This document shows, one piece after another, positions 1 through 7,048 of a DNA stretch of 64,000 bases; the first letter of the stretch is position 1; each line of letters opens with the position of its first letter. The notes below the pieces were generated by a model. It searched no databases and was not told the origin of the DNA. It saw only the letters and a list, made by a program, of their open reading frames with translations. Source of the stretch: Patulibacter defluvii (lineage in GTDB: Bacteria > Actinomycetota > Thermoleophilia > Solirubrobacterales > Solirubrobacteraceae); NCBI RefSeq assembly GCF_034096925.1, contig NZ_JAWZSQ010000012.1:62001-126000 (forward strand), given 5' to 3'. The translations under genes and the position numbers were made by a program.

Positions 1-1034
1 ACGCCCTGGGCCCGCAGCGCGTCGTAGGTGGCGACCGACTCCTGGAGGTTGAAGAGCGAGTCCTCCTGGCCCTGCGCCAGCAGCGTCGGGATCCGGATCC
101 GCTGCACGTAGTCGGCGACCGAGGCGTGGCGGAGGATCCGCGCCAGCCCGGTCGGCGGGTAGCCCTGGACGAGCGCGGCGCCGGCGGCGGCGCACAGCTG
201 GAGGTCGAAGCCGGGGCAGACGAGCGCCCGCTGGCCGGGATCGACGGTCAGCCCGTTGACCCCGTTGACCAGGCCCATCGTGAAGAAGCCCAGGCTCCAG
301 AGCAGCTTCAGCGCGCCGGGCTCGGCCGACTGGACGCCGGGCCGGAGGTCGGCGTTGTTCGGCGCCAGTGCGTAGCGGAGGTCGTTCCAGGTGTTCTGGG
401 GGACGATCGTGTCGAGCCGGGGATCGACGCCGGCGGTGGCGAACTGGATCTGGCCGCCGTAGGAGCCGCCGATCATCCCCGAGCGCGGGTCGTTCGGCCG
501 GACCGTGCCGTCGTGGGCCTTCTGGTCGCGGCGGACGAAGTCGACCGGGCGGCCGCCGGGCACGCGGGCCCCGCCCAGGTAGGAGAGCAGCGCGCTGGCG
601 GCGCGGCCGTCGTAGTCGGGGTCGTCGAGGGTGATCTTGCAGCCCGAGTTGCCCCAGCCGAGGCCGGAGTACGGCAGCGTCACGTAGCCCTTGCGGGCCA
701 GGCCGGCGGCCTGCGAGCGCTCGCCGGCGACGTTGCCGCCGAAGCCGTTGGTGATCATGATCGCCGGCGCCGGACGGGCCGCCGTGGCCGAGCTCGGGCG
801 GAACAGCTCGGCCTCGAGCTGGCAGGTCTGGACGTCGCCGACGCCGACCCGGACGGTGAACATCAGCGGCTGGACGCTGTAGCCGTCCTTGCGCTCGATC
901 GGGCCCTCGACCACCCGCACCGGCACCGGCAGGTCGGCCGCCGCCGCGCTGCTGACGCCCACGCCGGTCGCCGCCGCGGTCGCCGCCAGCAGCAGCCCCG
1001 CGCGCACGGCGCGTCCCCTCCCGATCCCGCTCAT
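1..1034 (-). CDS. Secreted CocE/X-Pro dipeptidyl-peptidase-like alpha/beta hydrolase, C-terminus cut by window edge
   Basis: The reading frame stays open to the left edge, so only about 344 residues are visible. It starts with an N-terminal signal peptide (Arg-rich start, Leu/Ala core, cleavage near residue 33), so the protein is probably exported. A strong nucleophile elbow GGSYGG places the catalytic Ser near residue 191, and QGQEDSLF near the visible end resembles the Asp strand of the catalytic triad; the His would lie outside the window. The general pattern (PYSGLGWGNSG upstream of the elbow) fits S15/CocE-type acyl hydrolases; the substrate cannot be told. The ATG is preceded by GAGGGAG about 7 bases upstream. 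It is divergent from the TetR gene at 1174. Confidence 0.8.
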   Translation of the reverse strand, partial: MSGIGRGRAVRAGLLLAATAAATGVGVSSAAAADLPVPVRVVEGPIERKDGYSVQPLMFTVRVGVGDVQTCQLEAELFRPSSATAARPAPAIMITNGFGGNVAGERSQAAGLARKGYVTLPYSGLGWGNSGCKITLDDPDYDGRAASALLSYLGGARVPGGRPVDFVRRDQKAHDGTVRPNDPRSGMIGGSYGGQIQFATAGVDPRLDTIVPQNTWNDLRYALAPNNADLRPGVQSAEPGALKLLWSLGFFTMGLVNGVNGLTVDPGQRALVCPGFDLQLCAAAGAALVQGYPPTGLARILRHASVADYVQRIRIPTLLAQGQEDSLFNLQESVATYDALRAQG

Positions 1035-1141
1035 CGCACAGCTCCCTCTGCGCCCGCGCCCAGTGCGCGGACCTCCCGCCGGCGAACCTACCACCGGTCG
1101 CGTCTTGGCGCGTACGGCCGTCCGTCGGGGCCGGCGCTAAC

Positions 1142-1157
1142 GTTGCACGGGTGCAAC
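1142..1157. promoter_or_regulatory. TetR-type operator overlapping a -10 element
   Basis: Perfect inverted repeat GTTGCAC-GG-GTGCAAC lies 16 bases before the TetR start codon and overlaps a possible -10 TAACGT at 1138-1143. It sits between the hydrolase and the TetR gene, so it is probably the autoregulatory site. Assignment to this regulator is inference. Confidence 0.55.
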
Positions 1158-1173
1158 CTTCGCGGGAGCCTCG

Positions 1174-1827
1174 ATGAGCAGCCGCCGGACCGCCGCGCCG
1201 ATCGCCTCGGTCGGCGGGCACCCGAACGGCCAGGTGCCGCGGGCGCTGCGCGAGGAGCAGCTGCTCGACACCGCGCTCAGCGTCTTCGCCGAGCAGGGCT
1301 ACGAGGCGACCTCGATCGTCGACATCGCCGCCGCCGCCGGGATCACGCGGCCGGTGGTCTACAAGCACTACGGCTCGAAGGACGGCATCTACCTGGCCTG
1401 CCTGCGGCGCGCCCGCCAGCAGCTGGAGCAGCAGCTGGCCGAGGCGATCGACCCCGACGACGACGCCGAGGGCCAGCTGCGGGCGGGGATCGACGCCTAC
1501 TTCCGGTTCGTCGAGGACAACGGCCGCGAGTGGGACGTGCTGTTCGGCAACGGGATGCCGGTCTCCGGCCCGGCGGCCGACGGCGCGCTCGAGCTGCGCC
1601 AGACCACCGCCTCGGTGATCGGCGCGCTGCTGGCCCAGACCGCGCCGGGGATCGACGCCCAGTCGATCGACGCCTTCGCCCAGGGGCTCAACGGCAGCGG
1701 GGTCGAGCTGGCGCGCTGGTGGCGGCGCAACCCGCACCTGACCCGCGAGCAGGTCGTCGAGTACCACCTGACCTTCGCCTGGGCCGGGCTCGGCAGCGTG
1801 GTCCGCGGGACGACGGCGCCGCGATGA
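1174..1827 (+). CDS. TetR/AcrR family transcriptional regulator
   Basis: The 217-residue protein has the usual TetR layout. Its N-terminal helix-turn-helix spans about residues 25-72, including ITRPVVYKHYGSKDGIY as recognition helix and following Tyr/Lys segment; the ligand-binding C-terminal half is variable. The start ATG has GGGAG 5 to 6 bases upstream. The stop overlaps the start of the NmrA-like gene by 4 bases (ATGA), so the two are translationally coupled. The regulator probably controls that reductase and perhaps the divergent secreted hydrolase through the palindrome at 1142. The ligand is unknown. Confidence 0.88.
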   Translation: MSSRRTAAPIASVGGHPNGQVPRALREEQLLDTALSVFAEQGYEATSIVDIAAAAGITRPVVYKHYGSKDGIYLACLRRARQQLEQQLAEAIDPDDDAEGQLRAGIDAYFRFVEDNGREWDVLFGNGMPVSGPAADGALELRQTTASVIGALLAQTAPGIDAQSIDAFAQGLNGSGVELARWWRRNPHLTREQVVEYHLTFAWAGLGSVVRGTTAPR

Positions 1828-2648
1828 GCGGGCCGATCCTCGTCACCGGGGCGACCGGCACCCAGGGCGGTGCGGTCCTGCGCGGCCTGCGGGCGGCCGG
1901 CCACCAGGTCGCGGCGCTGGTCCGCGACCCGGACGCGCCGCGGGCGCGGGCGCTGGCCGCCGACGGCGTCGAGCTGCGGCGCGGCGACCTGACCGACGTC
2001 GACGGGCTGCGCGCGGCGTTCGCCGGCGCGGCGGCGGTCTACGCGGTCACGACCCCGTTCGGCGACGGCGCCGACGCGGAGGTCGCCCAGGGCGAGGCGA
2101 TCGTCGCCGCCGCCGAGGCCTCGCGGCTGCCGTGGCTGATCCTGGCCTCGGTCGCCTCCGCCGGCCGCGCGCCGGTCCCGCACTTCGAGAGCAAGGCCCG
2201 GATCGAGCAGCGGCTGCGGGCGGCCGACGTCCCCTGGACGATCGTCGCGCCGAGCTACTTCTACGAGAACGTCGCCCGCCCCGAGGGCCCGGACCCGGTG
2301 CTGTCGCTGGCGCTGCCGGCCGACGCCCCGCTCCACCAGCTGGCGCTCGACGACCTGGCCGCCGCCGCCGCCGCGATCGCCAGCCGCCGCGAGGAGCACC
2401 TCGGCGCCCGGGTCGAGCTGGCCGGCGACGCCCCGACCCCGCAGCAGATGGCCGCCGCGCTCGGGGCCCGCTTCGAGCGCCGCCCGCTGGCCGAGGTCGA
2501 GGCCCGCAGCCACGACCTCGGGGCGATGTACCGCTTCCTGACCGAGACCGGCTACGGGATCGACGTCGCCGCCGTGCGGGCCCGCTACCCCGAGGTCGCC
2601 TGGCGCTCGTTCGCGAGCTGGGCCAGCGGCGGCGCCGTCCCGCGGTAG
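1824..2648 (+). CDS. NmrA-like NAD(P)-binding protein (atypical SDR)
   Basis: The 274-residue protein has the dinucleotide-binding signature TGATGTQGG at residues 8-16, and ALVRDPD after the second strand as in NmrA/TMR-like atypical SDRs. There is no YxxxK active-site pair in the usual place, so it may be a redox sensor or a reductase of NmrA or quinone-reductase type. It is coupled to the upstream TetR gene (4-base overlap), the common arrangement for a TetR-controlled NmrA protein. Its last 64 bases overlap the 3' end of the convergent MFS gene. Confidence 0.85.
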   Translation: MSGPILVTGATGTQGGAVLRGLRAAGHQVAALVRDPDAPRARALAADGVELRRGDLTDVDGLRAAFAGAAAVYAVTTPFGDGADAEVAQGEAIVAAAEASRLPWLILASVASAGRAPVPHFESKARIEQRLRAADVPWTIVAPSYFYENVARPEGPDPVLSLALPADAPLHQLALDDLAAAAAAIASRREEHLGARVELAGDAPTPQQMAAALGARFERRPLAEVEARSHDLGAMYRFLTETGYGIDVAAVRARYPEVAWRSFASWASGGAVPR

Positions 2649-3886
2649 CGGATCAGCTGCGGGGCCCAGGCGCTCAGCGCCAGCAGCACCGCGACGAACA
2701 GCAGCGCGCTGACGAAGGTCGTCGGCCCGACGCCGTGGCGGTCGGCGAGCACGCCCAGCACCAGCGAGGAGAGCGGGATCATCCCGATCGCCAGCTCCTG
2801 GAGGCCGAGCGCGCGACCGTGGACGGCGGGCTCGGTGGCGGTCAGCAGCAGCGTGGTCTGGAGGACGCCGAACGAGGCCCCGGTGGCCCCGATCCCGACC
2901 ATCAGCGCGAACGCGACGGCGACGTCGTGGGAGAGGGCGAAGAGCGCCCACAGGAGCCCCCAGGCGACCGTGCCGAAGACGAACAGGCCGCCCTTGAAGC
3001 GGAAGTCGCCGAGCCCGGCGACGACCACCGACCCGATCAGCCCGCCGACGCCGGCGCAGGTCAGCAGCCAGCCGAGGCCGGCGGCGTCGAGGTCGAGCGA
3101 GCGGGCGGCGAAGACCGGCATGAACGCCTGCGAGACCGACCACAGGAAGATGTTCGCCGCGACGGTGATCAGCAGCACCGCGACGGCGATCCGGTTGCGG
3201 GAGATCGCCCGCAGGCCGCCGCCGACCATCGCCAGCAGCGACTCCGCCGCCCGCGGCCCGGCCGCGGCCGCCGCCCCGCCGCGGTCGCGCAGCGGCAGCA
3301 GCAGGAGCAGCGAGACGGCGTACCAGGCACCGGAGATCCAGAGCGCGGTCGCCGCCCCGACCGCGCCGATCAGGACCCCGCCGATCGCCGGGCCGGCGAC
3401 CTGGGTGGCGCTGAGGGCGATCGAGTTCCAGGCGTTGGCGGTGCTCAGCCGCTCGCGGCCGACCAGGTCGAGGACCAGCGCCGAGCGGGCCGGCTGCGAC
3501 GGCGAGTGGGCCATCCCGATCGCCAGCCCGCCGACCAGCAGCGCGCCGTAGGGCGCCGCGTCGAGCGAGACCAGCAGCGCCAGCGCCACGGTCGCCGCCA
3601 GCGCCCAGCCGCAGGCGACCACCAGCAGCCGCACCCGGTCGTGGTGGTCGGCCAGCGCGCCCGCCAGCGGCCCCAGCAGCAGCGGCGCCAGCCGGGCGGC
3701 GGTGAAGATCGCCACCAGCAGCTCCGACCCGGTGGTGTCGAAGACCAGCCAGCCGAGCACCAGCGTCTGGGTCCAGATCCCGCCGAAGAAGAGCAGGTTC
3801 GAGCACCACAGCAGCCGGAACGGGCGGTTGCCGCGCAGCGACGCTGGCGCGTCGGGGCGCGGGGGCGGGGGTGGGCGATGCGCCAA
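2585..3886 (-). CDS. MFS transporter, EntS/MFS_3-like exporter
   Basis: About 433 residues, hydrophobic throughout with roughly 12 predicted membrane spans. It begins LRGNRPFRLLW followed by the motif-A-like ALADHHDRVRLL, the pattern of transmembrane secretion effector (EntS-like) exporters. No ATG is available close to the domain start. I chose the TTG at 3886 because AGGAGG lies 4 bases upstream; longer in-frame starts would run into the chrA promoter. The gene converges on the NmrA-like gene with a 64-base overlap, and diverges from chrA. The substrate is unknown. Confidence 0.82.
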   Translation of the reverse strand: MAHRPPPPPRPDAPASLRGNRPFRLLWCSNLLFFGGIWTQTLVLGWLVFDTTGSELLVAIFTAARLAPLLLGPLAGALADHHDRVRLLVVACGWALAATVALALLVSLDAAPYGALLVGGLAIGMAHSPSQPARSALVLDLVGRERLSTANAWNSIALSATQVAGPAIGGVLIGAVGAATALWISGAWYAVSLLLLLPLRDRGGAAAAAGPRAAESLLAMVGGGLRAISRNRIAVAVLLITVAANIFLWSVSQAFMPVFAARSLDLDAAGLGWLLTCAGVGGLIGSVVVAGLGDFRFKGGLFVFGTVAWGLLWALFALSHDVAVAFALMVGIGATGASFGVLQTTLLLTATEPAVHGRALGLQELAIGMIPLSSLVLGVLADRHGVGPTTFVSALLFVAVLLALSAWAPQLIRYRGTAPPLAQLANERQATSG

Positions 3887-4101
3887 GCGGCCTCCTCGTC
3901 GGTCGGTGCCGGGAGGGCATGGCCAGCCGGCGACCCGTCTCCCGCCGCGAACCGCCGGGGCCGGCCGTCCGCGGGCGCGATCGTGGCAGGAGGGCGTCCG
4001 GGCCCGCCGGGCGCCCGACCGTTCCAGGCATAACCGCTGGTTCTGTCGCGGCCGGTGGGCGGCGGCAACCGAACGGCAACCGGAGCGCCGCGGCCGTGCT
4101 C

Positions 4102-4107
4102 TAGCGT
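4102..4107 (+). promoter_or_regulatory. -10 element of a probable leaderless promoter (chrA)
   Basis: TAGCGT ends 8 bases before the chrA ATG and no Shine-Dalgarno sequence is present between them, so the transcript is expected to start at or next to the ATG. Confidence 0.5.
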
Positions 4108-4115
4108 CGCCCGCC

Positions 4116-5315
4116 ATGCCGATCGCCGACCGCCCCGACCCGTCGCTGGCCGCGATCGGCCGCGCGTGGGGGCGGATCGGCTGCCTCGGCTTCGGCGGGC
4201 CGCCGGCCCACGTCGCGATGCTGCGCGAGACGGTGGTCGAGCGCCACGGCTGGATCGACGCCGAGGCCTTCGAGGACGCCGTCGCGATCACCAACCTGCT
4301 GCCGGGCCCGGGCTCGACCCAGCTCTCGATCCTCTGCGCCTGGCGGCTGCGGGGCGCCGCCGGGGCGCTGGTCGGCGGGCTCGCCTTCGTCTTCCCCGGC
4401 CTGCTGCTGATCGTCGCCCTCGCCGCCGCCTTCCTGGCCGACGCGCCGCCCGCCTGGCTGCGCGGCGCGGGCGCGGGGGCCGGCGCGGTGGTGGCCGCGA
4501 TCGCGCTCCACGCCGGCTGGGGGCTGCTGGGCCCGAGCTGGACCCGGGCCGCGGGCGACCGCCGCGTCCGCTGGCTGGCCTACGTCGCGCTGGGGGCGAT
4601 CGCGGCGGTCGTCGCCGGGCCGTGGCTGGTGCTGGTGCTACTGGCCTGCGGGGCGGCCGAGCTGGCCGTCCGGCGGCCGCCACGGCCGGCCGGCGACGGC
4701 GCGTCGGGCGCGCCCGGCGGGTCCGGCCGGCTGGGCCTCCACGCCTGGCCGCTGCTGGCCGCGGCGGCGGTCGGCGCCGGCGGCCTCGGCGCGCTCGCCT
4801 GGACGGCGCTGAAGGTCGGCGCGCTCTCCTACGGCGGTGGCTTCGTGATCGTGCCGCTGATGCAGGCCGACGCCGTCGACCACCACCACTGGATGAGCGC
4901 CGCCCGCTTCCTCGACGCGGTCGCGCTCGGCCAGGTGACGCCCGGCCCGGTCGTCCACACCGTCTCCGCCGTCGGCTACGCGGCGGCCGGGATCGGCGGG
5001 GCGCTGCTGGCGGCGGTGGTCGCCTTCTCGCCCTCGTTCGCCGTCGTCCTGCTCGGCGGCCGGCGGCTGGAGCGGCTGCGCGGCGACGCGCGCGTGCGGG
5101 CCTTCCTCGACGGCGCCGGACCGGCGGCGCTGGGCGCTATCCTCGGCGCCGCGGTGCCGCTGGCGGCCGCGATCGGCGAGCCGTGGCAGGCCGGCCTGCT
5201 GGCCGCCGCCGTGGTCGTGCTGCTGGTGCTGCGGGGCGGGGTGGTGACGACGCTGCTCGGGGCCGGCGCCGTCGGGGCGCTGGTCGCCGCGGCCGGTGGG
5301 CCGCTGCCGACCTGA
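4116..5315 (+). CDS. chrA: Chromate transporter, CHR family (two-domain)
   Basis: The 399-residue membrane protein carries two homologous CHR halves. The first has FGGPPAHVAM near residue 28 and NLLPGPGSTQ near 63; the second has SYGGGFVIVPLMQ near 243 and GQVTPGPV near 272. This is the family that exports chromate (some homologues act on other oxyanions) from the cytoplasm. The length is normal for the long-chain type. The start ATG is chosen for the TAGCGT hexamer 8 bases upstream. No chromate reductase or regulator is adjacent, so the physiological role is inferred from family only. Confidence 0.9.
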   Translation: MPIADRPDPSLAAIGRAWGRIGCLGFGGPPAHVAMLRETVVERHGWIDAEAFEDAVAITNLLPGPGSTQLSILCAWRLRGAAGALVGGLAFVFPGLLLIVALAAAFLADAPPAWLRGAGAGAGAVVAAIALHAGWGLLGPSWTRAAGDRRVRWLAYVALGAIAAVVAGPWLVLVLLACGAAELAVRRPPRPAGDGASGAPGGSGRLGLHAWPLLAAAAVGAGGLGALAWTALKVGALSYGGGFVIVPLMQADAVDHHHWMSAARFLDAVALGQVTPGPVVHTVSAVGYAAAGIGGALLAAVVAFSPSFAVVLLGGRRLERLRGDARVRAFLDGAGPAALGAILGAAVPLAAAIGEPWQAGLLAAAVVVLLVLRGGVVTTLLGAGAVGALVAAAGGPLPT

Positions 5316-5326
5316 GGTGCGCTCGC

Positions 5327-5358
5327 GCGGCGCCGCGCTCGGCTGAGCGCGGCGCCGC
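5327..5358. terminator. Perfect 14-bp stem-loop between convergent genes
   Basis: Arms 5327-5340 and 5345-5358 (GCGGCGCCGCGCTC and its complement) flank a GGCT loop. It lies between the chrA stop and the stop of the FAD oxidase on the other strand. There is no T tract, so it may act as a bidirectional terminator or mRNA 3'-end stabiliser. Confidence 0.65.
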
Positions 5359-6782
5359 TACGGAGCCCCCCCGGGCTGGTGCCCCCCCGGGCTGCTCCTC
5401 GAGCCGGTCGCGGCCAGGCCATGACCGGCGAGGAACACGTTCTGCGGGTCCCAGGCGGCCTTGACCGCCTGCAGCCTGCGGAACGATTGGTCGCGGAAGG
5501 CGCGCGCCGAGTCCTCGGCGCGGTCCGCGAAGTTCAGGTAGCGGCGGCCCTGGCCCCAGGGCGCCACCGCGGCGGCGACCTCGGCCACCCGCCGCTCGGC
5601 CGCGCGGGTCGCGGCGTCGTCGGCGGCCGCGACGTGGGCCACCGCCAGCAGCGCGAACGCGGCGTCGATCGTGCCGAGCGCGCCGTGGTCCGCGCGCGGG
5701 ACCGCCAGCGCCCCGCCCAGCTGCCGCAGCTCGACCGAGGCCAGCGGCGAGCCGCCGGCGTCGAGCACGGCGCCGGCGAGCGCGTCGAGCGCGGCGTCCG
5801 GCAGCTCGTCGAGCAGCACGTGGTCGCTGAGCAACGCCGTCGGCCCGCTCGGGTCCATGTGCAGGCCCCCGAGGGCCGGCGCGCCGACGGTCGCGACCGT
5901 GTCGAGCGCCGGGTCGAGCGCCCGCAGCGGGGCCAGCAGCGGGTCGGCGCTCTCGGCCGCCGCCAGGCAGGCGACCTCGACGACGACGAACGCTCCCGGG
6001 CCCAGCCGCTCGATCGGATGGCCGCCCTCGGCCGCTGCGGCCGGCGGCAGCCAGACCACGCGGCCGACCGAGGTGATCTCGTCGGGGACGGTCGCGCACC
6101 AGCCGCGCCAGGCCCGCAGCACCTCGCCGGTGCGCGCGGCCGGCCAGATCAGGGCACCGGCCTGGACGGCGACGATCGGGTGCAGCCGCAGCTCGACCGC
6201 GGTCACCACCCCGAGCCCGCCGCCACCCCCGCGGAGGGCCCAGAACAGCTCCGGCTCGTCGTCGGCGCCGACCCGCACCAGCGCGCCGTTGGCCGTCACC
6301 AGCTCGATCGCGACGACGTCCTCGGCCGCCAGCCCGTAGCGGCGCGCGAGCCAGCCGATCCCGCCGCCGAGCAGGTAGCCGACCACCCCGACGTCGTCGG
6401 CGGCGCCGGCGTGCGCGGCCAGGCCGTGCTCGGCCGCCGCGGCGGTCACCTCGCCCCAGCAGGCGCCGGCGGCGACCCGCGCCCGGCGGCGGGCGGGGTC
6501 GACGTGGACCCCGCGCAGGCCGCCGGTCCGTACCAGCAGCGCCTCGTCGAGCGGACCGAGCGCGCGGGCGCCGTGGCCGGTCGCCTGGACGGCGACCCGC
6601 AGCCCGGCGCGGCCGGCGGCCCGGACCAGCTCGGCGACCTCGCCGGCGCTGGTCGGCGCGGCGGCCGCGGCGGGCCGCTGGTCGACGGCCAGGTTCCAGG
6701 CCCGGCGGGCGTCGTCGTAGCCAGCGGCGCCGGGCAGCAGCAGGCCCGGCAGGCGGCGGCGGTCGAGGGTGGACACGGTCAC
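5358..6782 (-). CDS. FAD-linked oxidase, berberine-bridge-enzyme-like (FAD_binding_4 plus BBE)
   Basis: About 474 residues. The N-terminal PCMH-type FAD domain contains ATGHGA near residue 76, whose His is the usual 8-alpha covalent flavin site, and YLLGGGIGWLARRYG. The second covalent site of bicovalent members (a Cys before VG) is replaced by Val in DDVGVVG, so flavin attachment is predicted to be mono-covalent. The C-terminus ends with YLNFAD and WDPQNVF, the BBE signature. The substrate could be a sugar, alkaloid-like or polyketide compound. The start is one of two in-frame GTGs (6782, 6776); neither has a ribosome site. The leader contains the 100-base nested inverted repeat at 6805-6904. 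Confidence 0.85.
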   Translation of the reverse strand: MTVSTLDRRRLPGLLLPGAAGYDDARRAWNLAVDQRPAAAAAPTSAGEVAELVRAAGRAGLRVAVQATGHGARALGPLDEALLVRTGGLRGVHVDPARRRARVAAGACWGEVTAAAAEHGLAAHAGAADDVGVVGYLLGGGIGWLARRYGLAAEDVVAIELVTANGALVRVGADDEPELFWALRGGGGGLGVVTAVELRLHPIVAVQAGALIWPAARTGEVLRAWRGWCATVPDEITSVGRVVWLPPAAAAEGGHPIERLGPGAFVVVEVACLAAAESADPLLAPLRALDPALDTVATVGAPALGGLHMDPSGPTALLSDHVLLDELPDAALDALAGAVLDAGGSPLASVELRQLGGALAVPRADHGALGTIDAAFALLAVAHVAAADDAATRAAERRVAEVAAAVAPWGQGRRYLNFADRAEDSARAFRDQSFRRLQAVKAAWDPQNVFLAGHGLAATGSRSSPGGHQPGGAP

Positions 6783-6804
6783 GGACGGATGGAAGTGGGA
6801 GGAG

Positions 6805-6904
6805 ACGCCCCGAGGCCGCGGCTGAATCGGCGTGTGCGTCCGCCAGATGGGACCCACCGGTTCACGGGGGAACGCGACCGGTGGAGGCCGCGGCCTCGGG
6901 GCGT
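6805..6904. other. Nested inverted-repeat element in a divergent intergenic region
   Basis: A perfect 17-bp inverted repeat (6805-6821 with 6888-6904, beginning ACGCCCCGAGG) encloses a second perfect 8-bp pair, CCACCGGT at 6854-6861 with ACCGGTGG at 6877-6884. The element ends 22 bases upstream of the FAD oxidase start, so it could be a leader RNA for that gene; it is 145 bases from the LuxR gene on the other side. No matching known riboswitch was recognised. Confidence 0.5.
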
Positions 6905-7048
6905 GGATCGGCAATCTAGGAGCGCCCTCGGGGAGCGTCCAGGGGGCCGGACCCCAACCATCACCCTGATGTTCACGGCCCGGGTGAGGACGACCCCCCG
7001 AACGAGGTGCCGTCCTGGCGCGTACGACCATCTAGGATGCCCAGCGTC

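Noticed and set aside
4032..4042. AACCGCTGGTT palindrome between the MFS and chrA genes as an operator
   Set aside because: It is short, single-copy and not next to any regulator gene; palindromes of this length are expected by chance in GC-rich DNA.
3887..4294. Longer N-terminus for the MFS exporter reaching to 4294
   Set aside because: The extra sequence is low-complexity and Arg-rich, and would overlap the promoter and first codons of divergent chrA; the TTG at 3886 has a ribosome site.
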